58,116 nt of DNA from Allofournierella sp. (GTDB taxonomy: Bacteria; Bacillota; Clostridia; Oscillospirales; Ruminococcaceae), in assembly GCA_020025635.1 (NCBI GenBank), contig JAHHRU010000014.1, positions 1-58,116 on the forward strand, written 5' to 3'. Under the pieces are notes generated by a model. It was not told the DNA's origin. It saw nothing but the letters and a program-made list of their open reading frames with translations, and searched no databases. Numbering within the stretch: the first letter of the stretch is position 1; each line of letters begins with the position of its first letter. The translations under genes and the position numbers were made by a program. Positions 55,032 through 58,116 of this stretch are shown one piece after another.

Positions 55032-55871
55032 TTATTCCCCGGGGGCGCGGCCCAGCACCTGGCCCATTTTCACCGGGAGCTCTTCGCCGGTTTTGGCGGC
55101 CTTCAAAAGCTTTGGCGAAAGCCGGGCCTTTCCTTTTTCCAAAAGCAGCACAACGGTGCTGCCGCCGTAAAGGAACATCCCCTTTTCTTCGCCCTTTTCA
55201 AAGCAGCCGGGGCCCTGGCGGTTGCGGATCTTTCCCACCAGCATGGCCCCCACCTCCACCTGCACGGCGGTGCCGAAATGGTCGGTTTCAAGGGCGGTGT
55301 ACTCCCGGCAGTTGCGGCTGAACACCGGCAGGCTTTCCAGCGCCGCCGGGCGCACGGTGTGCAGCTGGCCGGGGATGAACACATTGGGGCCCTTGCGGCC
55401 GCTGTCGAAATAGGCGTAGCGGTGGTAATGGTCCACACAAAGGCGGAACACAAGGGCGGTGCCGCCGGCGTATTTTTCGGCCAGCGGGCTTTCGCCCAGA
55501 AGGGACGAAACGGTATAGCGGCTCTGCTTGATGGGCATGACCAGCCCCGCCCGGATGGGGTGCACGCTCAAAAGCCCGTCGCAGGGGGCGCACAGGTCCG
55601 CCCCATCTTCGGAAAAGGGCCGCAGCGCCGGGTTTTTCAGCCGGCGGGTGAAGCAGTCATTGAAGCAGCGCCAGCCGGTGGTGTCATAATCCGAAAGGTC
55701 GATATGGCACCGGCGCAGGAACACCGGGATGAGGGGTTTGGAAAGGGGGCTGTCCAAAAATGCGCCCGCCGCCCGGGAAAGGCCCCGCCCCGCCAAAACC
55801 TTCAGGCACAGCCGCCCGGGCAGGGTGCCGTAAAGAAAGCGCACGGCGCGCCCGTTCTGATCGTTTGCCAT
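55032..55871 (-). CDS. psd: Phosphatidylserine decarboxylase
   Basis: 279 residues, single-chain Psd. The self-cleavage site for the pyruvoyl group is GGST at 236-239 (FLYGGSTVVLLLEKG). Also present are the CAPCDG block, HYHRYAYFDSG and NRNCREYTALET-type region (written FSRNCREYTALETDHFG). It makes phosphatidylethanolamine at the membrane. Last gene of a three-gene phospholipid operon. Confidence 0.95.
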   Translation of the reverse strand: MANDQNGRAVRFLYGTLPGRLCLKVLAGRGLSRAAGAFLDSPLSKPLIPVFLRRCHIDLSDYDTTGWRCFNDCFTRRLKNPALRPFSEDGADLCAPCDGLLSVHPIRAGLVMPIKQSRYTVSSLLGESPLAEKYAGGTALVFRLCVDHYHRYAYFDSGRKGPNVFIPGQLHTVRPAALESLPVFSRNCREYTALETDHFGTAVQVEVGAMLVGKIRNRQGPGCFEKGEEKGMFLYGGSTVVLLLEKGKARLSPKLLKAAKTGEELPVKMGQVLGRAPGE

Positions 55872-55878
55872 GTTGCGT

Positions 55879-56574
55879 TTATCCTTTCAGCCAGTAGCGC
55901 AGGCCCAGCAGCACGCATTCCACCGTGCCGGCCAGCACCATGATGAGCAGGCCCCTGGTGCCGGGCTTGGGGATGCGGATGCGGCTGAGGAACAAAAAGC
56001 CGGTGACAAGGGCAACGCCCATGTAAACCAGGGTGATGTCCATGGGAACGATGTAATTCACCAGCAGCACCAGCGGGAAGATGAGGGCCGCCGAGGTGAC
56101 CGGCAGGCCGGTGTACACCTTGCGCGCGCCGCCCTCGGTTTTCTGGCGCTCTTCTTCGGTTACATTGAAATAGGCAAGGCGGATCATGGCCGCCAGCACG
56201 TACAGCAAAAGCACCGCATGGATCACGAACTGCAGGGTGCGGGCCTGCCAGGTGCCAAGGCGGCCGTCCAGCATCCAGTGCAGAAAGGGCGAGGTGCGGA
56301 TCAGCGCCGTGCCGATGCAGGCGGGCAGCATGCCGAAGGCCACAAGGTCGGAAAGGGAATCCACCTGGATGCCGAAGTTCTGCTCAATGCGGGTGCGGTC
56401 CTTTTTCATGCGGGCCACCTTGCCGTCAAACGCATCGCACAGGCCGCTGAACAGCAGGAAAAAGCAGCCCAGATACGGGTGGCCGCTGCCGGCCAGCGAA
56501 ACCACGATGCCGGTGCCGGCCGAAAGCAGGGACAAATAGGTCAGGATGACGGTATAATCATAAACTCCGATCAT
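55879..56574 (-). CDS. pssA: CDP-diacylglycerol-serine O-phosphatidyltransferase
   Basis: 231 residues, about six membrane helices. The CDP-alcohol phosphatidyltransferase signature D-x2-D-G-x2-A-R is CDAFDGKVARMKK, with the later aspartates in GIQVDSLSDLVAFG completing the motif. Its neighbour psd points to phosphatidylserine synthase. It starts inside the end of the flippase-like gene (ATGA overlap) and is eight bases from psd, so the three are one operon. Confidence 0.92.
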   Translation of the reverse strand: MIGVYDYTVILTYLSLLSAGTGIVVSLAGSGHPYLGCFFLLFSGLCDAFDGKVARMKKDRTRIEQNFGIQVDSLSDLVAFGMLPACIGTALIRTSPFLHWMLDGRLGTWQARTLQFVIHAVLLLYVLAAMIRLAYFNVTEEERQKTEGGARKVYTGLPVTSAALIFPLVLLVNYIVPMDITLVYMGVALVTGFLFLSRIRIPKPGTRGLLIMVLAGTVECVLLGLRYWLKG

Positions 56575-57650
56575 TTTTCAGATTCCTCTCTTTTGTGTTT
56601 TTTCGCAAGGGCCCACCGCAGAACGAGGGCGCCGCCGCAAAGCAGGATGCACAGATAGAACGAAAGCGAGCGGCTCACCAGCTCAAGGCCCACCGCCGCA
56701 GGGCCGGGCAGAAGGCCCCCGAACCCGTCCAGCATCAGATAATCGGTGATGCCCATGCCGCCGGGCACCGGAACGTAGTTGGAGCCCAGCACCACATAGC
56801 TCTGCACCGCAAAAAGGTCTAAGGCCGAAACGGCTCCCGTGCCGCCCAGGGCCAGGAACACGAACACGGTAACGGCGATCTGGCTGGCACGCTGCAAAAG
56901 ATTGTAAAAAAACACCTTTGCCAGCAGCCGGCCGTGGCCGGTGAGCCGGTGAGCCGCCAAGCGGTATTCGGCCATTTTGGCTTCCAGCCGGGCGCAGAGC
57001 CTTTCGAACCGGGGCCTGTGGTGCTTTACCACCGGCAGCTTTGCCGCAAGGCCCAGGGCCCCGGCCAGGATGGCCTCCAAAAGCTGTTCCCGGCGCACCA
57101 GCAGGTAGAAAAACAGGGCCAGAAAGATCTGCACCAGATACCCGGCCACGATCAGCACCCGGGAAACAAGGCCGAAGCCCAAAAGCAGCCCCGGCCGCAG
57201 AAGGAAGGCCCCCAGCCCCAGCACCAAAATGGACAGGGTGTACATGGTCAAATTCATCACCAGGGCCGCCGTGCCCGCGGCGGCGGGGATGCCGTCCTGC
57301 CGCATGAGCAGAAGGCAGGCGGGCTGGCCGCCGGTTGCCGAGGGGGTGATGGCCGAAAAGTAGATGTCGGCCGCCGCCCATTCGCAGCTTTTTTTCACCC
57401 GGGGCACTGGCGCAAAGGCCGAGCAGGTGGCCCGCAGGGCCAGCGCCTCGAACAAAATGAAGCCCAGCATGCAGACTGCGGCAAGGGTCATGAACAGGGG
57501 GTCTGCCGTTTGCAGCTGGCGCAAAAGCCGGGAAAGGGATTCTTTGTGCAGCTGCGAGGCCACCGCCCCGATGCTTGCCAGGGCAATGAAAAGAGAAAGC
57601 ACCGGCCAGAGCAGCTTTTTTGCCCAGCCGGAACAGGTTTGTTTTTTCAT
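56571..57650 (-). CDS. Lysylphosphatidylglycerol-synthase TM-region/YbhN-like membrane protein
   Basis: 359 residues from the ATG at 57650; AGGAGG stands 17 bases before it, further than usual, and the frame stays open upstream without a family match. Eight or so membrane helices with the UPF0104 signatures SAITPSATGGQPACLLLM and GSNYVPVPGGMGITDYLML. Relatives include the MprF flippase domain. Being first in an operon with pssA and psd, it is probably a lipid flippase or aminoacyl-lipid transporter that acts on the lipids made by the next two enzymes. The catalytic MprF domain is absent. Confidence 0.87.
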   Translation of the reverse strand: MKKQTCSGWAKKLLWPVLSLFIALASIGAVASQLHKESLSRLLRQLQTADPLFMTLAAVCMLGFILFEALALRATCSAFAPVPRVKKSCEWAAADIYFSAITPSATGGQPACLLLMRQDGIPAAAGTAALVMNLTMYTLSILVLGLGAFLLRPGLLLGFGLVSRVLIVAGYLVQIFLALFFYLLVRREQLLEAILAGALGLAAKLPVVKHHRPRFERLCARLEAKMAEYRLAAHRLTGHGRLLAKVFFYNLLQRASQIAVTVFVFLALGGTGAVSALDLFAVQSYVVLGSNYVPVPGGMGITDYLMLDGFGGLLPGPAAVGLELVSRSLSFYLCILLCGGALVLRWALAKKHKREESEK

Positions 57651-57876
57651 GGATGCAGTGCCTTGAGCCTCCTTTTTTTCATCTTCACACGGGGGGCCGG
57701 CCGCCCCCGGGGCCGTTCTTTTATAGAACGAAACAGCGTGTTCGATCATTTCACCGCCGGCTCGTTTCGTTTGCAAAAAACAGGCAGGATGCCGCAGGGG
57801 CCGGCCGGGCGCGGCCGCTTTAAAAAAGGCAAAAGGCCGCATACCCCCCTGTTTTGAAGGGAGGGTATTTTGTCCT

Positions 57877-57905
57877 ATTATAGCATATCTGCCCGCCTTT
57901 TAGAA
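57877..57905 (-). promoter_or_regulatory. Promoter of the phospholipid operon
   Basis: TTCTAA (57900-57905) and TATAAT (57877-57882) on the minus strand, 17-base spacer. Confidence 0.55.
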
Positions 57906-57981
57906 CACCCGGGATGAATTTGCCAGGAAAGTGGCAAATCGGCCGTTTTTCTGCCAAAAAGCGGCCCTTTTGGCAACGGCC

Positions 57982-58068
57982 CAGAAGACGGTGGTCTGTA
58001 TTTTAAACACAACTCAGAGCCCGCGGGACGCTGGCTTTCCTAGTATGCCGTCTTCTGCTTGAAAAAAA
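57982..58068. other. Sequencing-adaptor remnant and probable chimeric join
   Basis: GTATGCCGTCTTCTGCTTG at 58043-58061 equals the end of the Illumina P7-side adaptor and is followed by seven A, the usual read-through tail. CAGAAGACGG at 57982-57991 is the matching start of the opposite strand of the same adaptor. The sequence between them and beyond is therefore not trustworthy chromosome. Confidence 0.85.
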
Positions 58069-58083
58069 TAGGAGAATAGTATT

Positions 58084-58116
58084 ATGAGAGTTTTAGGAAT
58101 AGATCCAGGTACTGCA
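58084..58116 (+). CDS. ruvC: RuvC, N-terminal fragment at the window edge
   Basis: Eleven codons, MRVLGIDPGTA, the invariant start of Holliday-junction resolvase RuvC (first catalytic aspartate in GIDPGTA). TAGGAG lies before the ATG. Codons are AT-rich (TTA, AGA, ATA), unlike the rest of the window, and the start lies just past an adaptor sequence. It probably comes from another organism or contig. Confidence 0.75.
   Translation, partial: MRVLGIDPGTA

Noticed and set aside
57982..58061. Apparent 10-bp-stemmed small RNA before ruvC
   Set aside because: The stem arms are the two strands of the Illumina P7 adaptor, so the hairpin is an artefact.
1..58116. CRISPR arrays, tRNA or rRNA genes
   Set aside because: No regularly spaced repeats and no cloverleaf or rRNA core sequences were found on either strand.

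Overview
The window reads as chromosome from a GC-rich, anaerobic, gut-type Firmicute. The most likely home is the Oscillospirales/Ruminococcaceae (Faecalibacterium-Subdoligranulum-Gemmiger side), but that is an inference from gene content: Gram-positive Shine-Dalgarno sites, -35/-10 promoters close to TTGACA/TATAAT, a two-gene SufC/SufB-like system, a flavodiiron protein with a rubredoxin oxidoreductase, and a complete shikimate operon. Coding density is high and most genes lie on the minus strand. No rRNA, tRNA or CRISPR array was seen. The last ~100 bases look artefactual: they carry a 19-base match to the Illumina P7 adaptor and run into an AT-rich ruvC start that is unlike everything else here.

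Layout. 0-1.4 kb: a RelBE-like toxin-antitoxin pair and a HicAB locus in which hicA is broken but hicB and its promoter/operator are intact. 1.5-4.2 kb: ygeY-ygeW (M20 hydrolase and knotted carbamoyltransferase). 4.6-8.2 kb: a zinc-ribbon/membrane protein pair behind a long leader, a PAS/HTH regulator, a sugar O-acetyltransferase and free-methionine-sulfoxide reductase. 8.5-16.5 kb: a glycerol-kinase-like protein, an F420 ligase homologue, a DUF3267 membrane zincin, a PepV-like dipeptidase, a NusG-II protein and a Na/Pi cotransporter. 16.6-21.2 kb: TldE/TldD and SufC/SufB-like operons. 21.5-24.4 kb: an ECF sigma, anti-sigma and two membrane proteins. 24.5-29.9 kb: DUF368 transporter, lipoprotein, exonuclease III, CPBP protease, a small membrane protein and a LytM/M23-like protein that has lost metal ligands. 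30.3-36.4 kb: prfC, an HtrA protease, and FprA with a rubredoxin-NAD(P)H oxidoreductase fusion.

36.5-48.2 kb is one long minus-strand unit: aroB, aroC, a fused aroE-aroK, aroQ, five tandem paralogous family-2 glycosyltransferases, aroA and a WYL regulator. From 48.5 kb come membrane and ferredoxin proteins, plsC, a DUF624 protein, a double-GNAT acetyltransferase with a short leader ORF, a lipoprotein, and a phospholipid operon (flippase-like protein, CDP-alcohol phosphatidyltransferase, phosphatidylserine decarboxylase).

The most unusual feature is a 160-250 bp non-coding repeat present three times (8.3, 19.3 and 30.0 kb). Each copy sits inside a different intrinsic terminator. The whole stem-loop (23-33 bp) is duplicated on both sides of the insert, with the original A-tract on one outside edge and the T-tract on the other. 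The repeat itself carries a strong bidirectional terminator. This looks like a mobile or slippage-spread element that targets and duplicates terminators.
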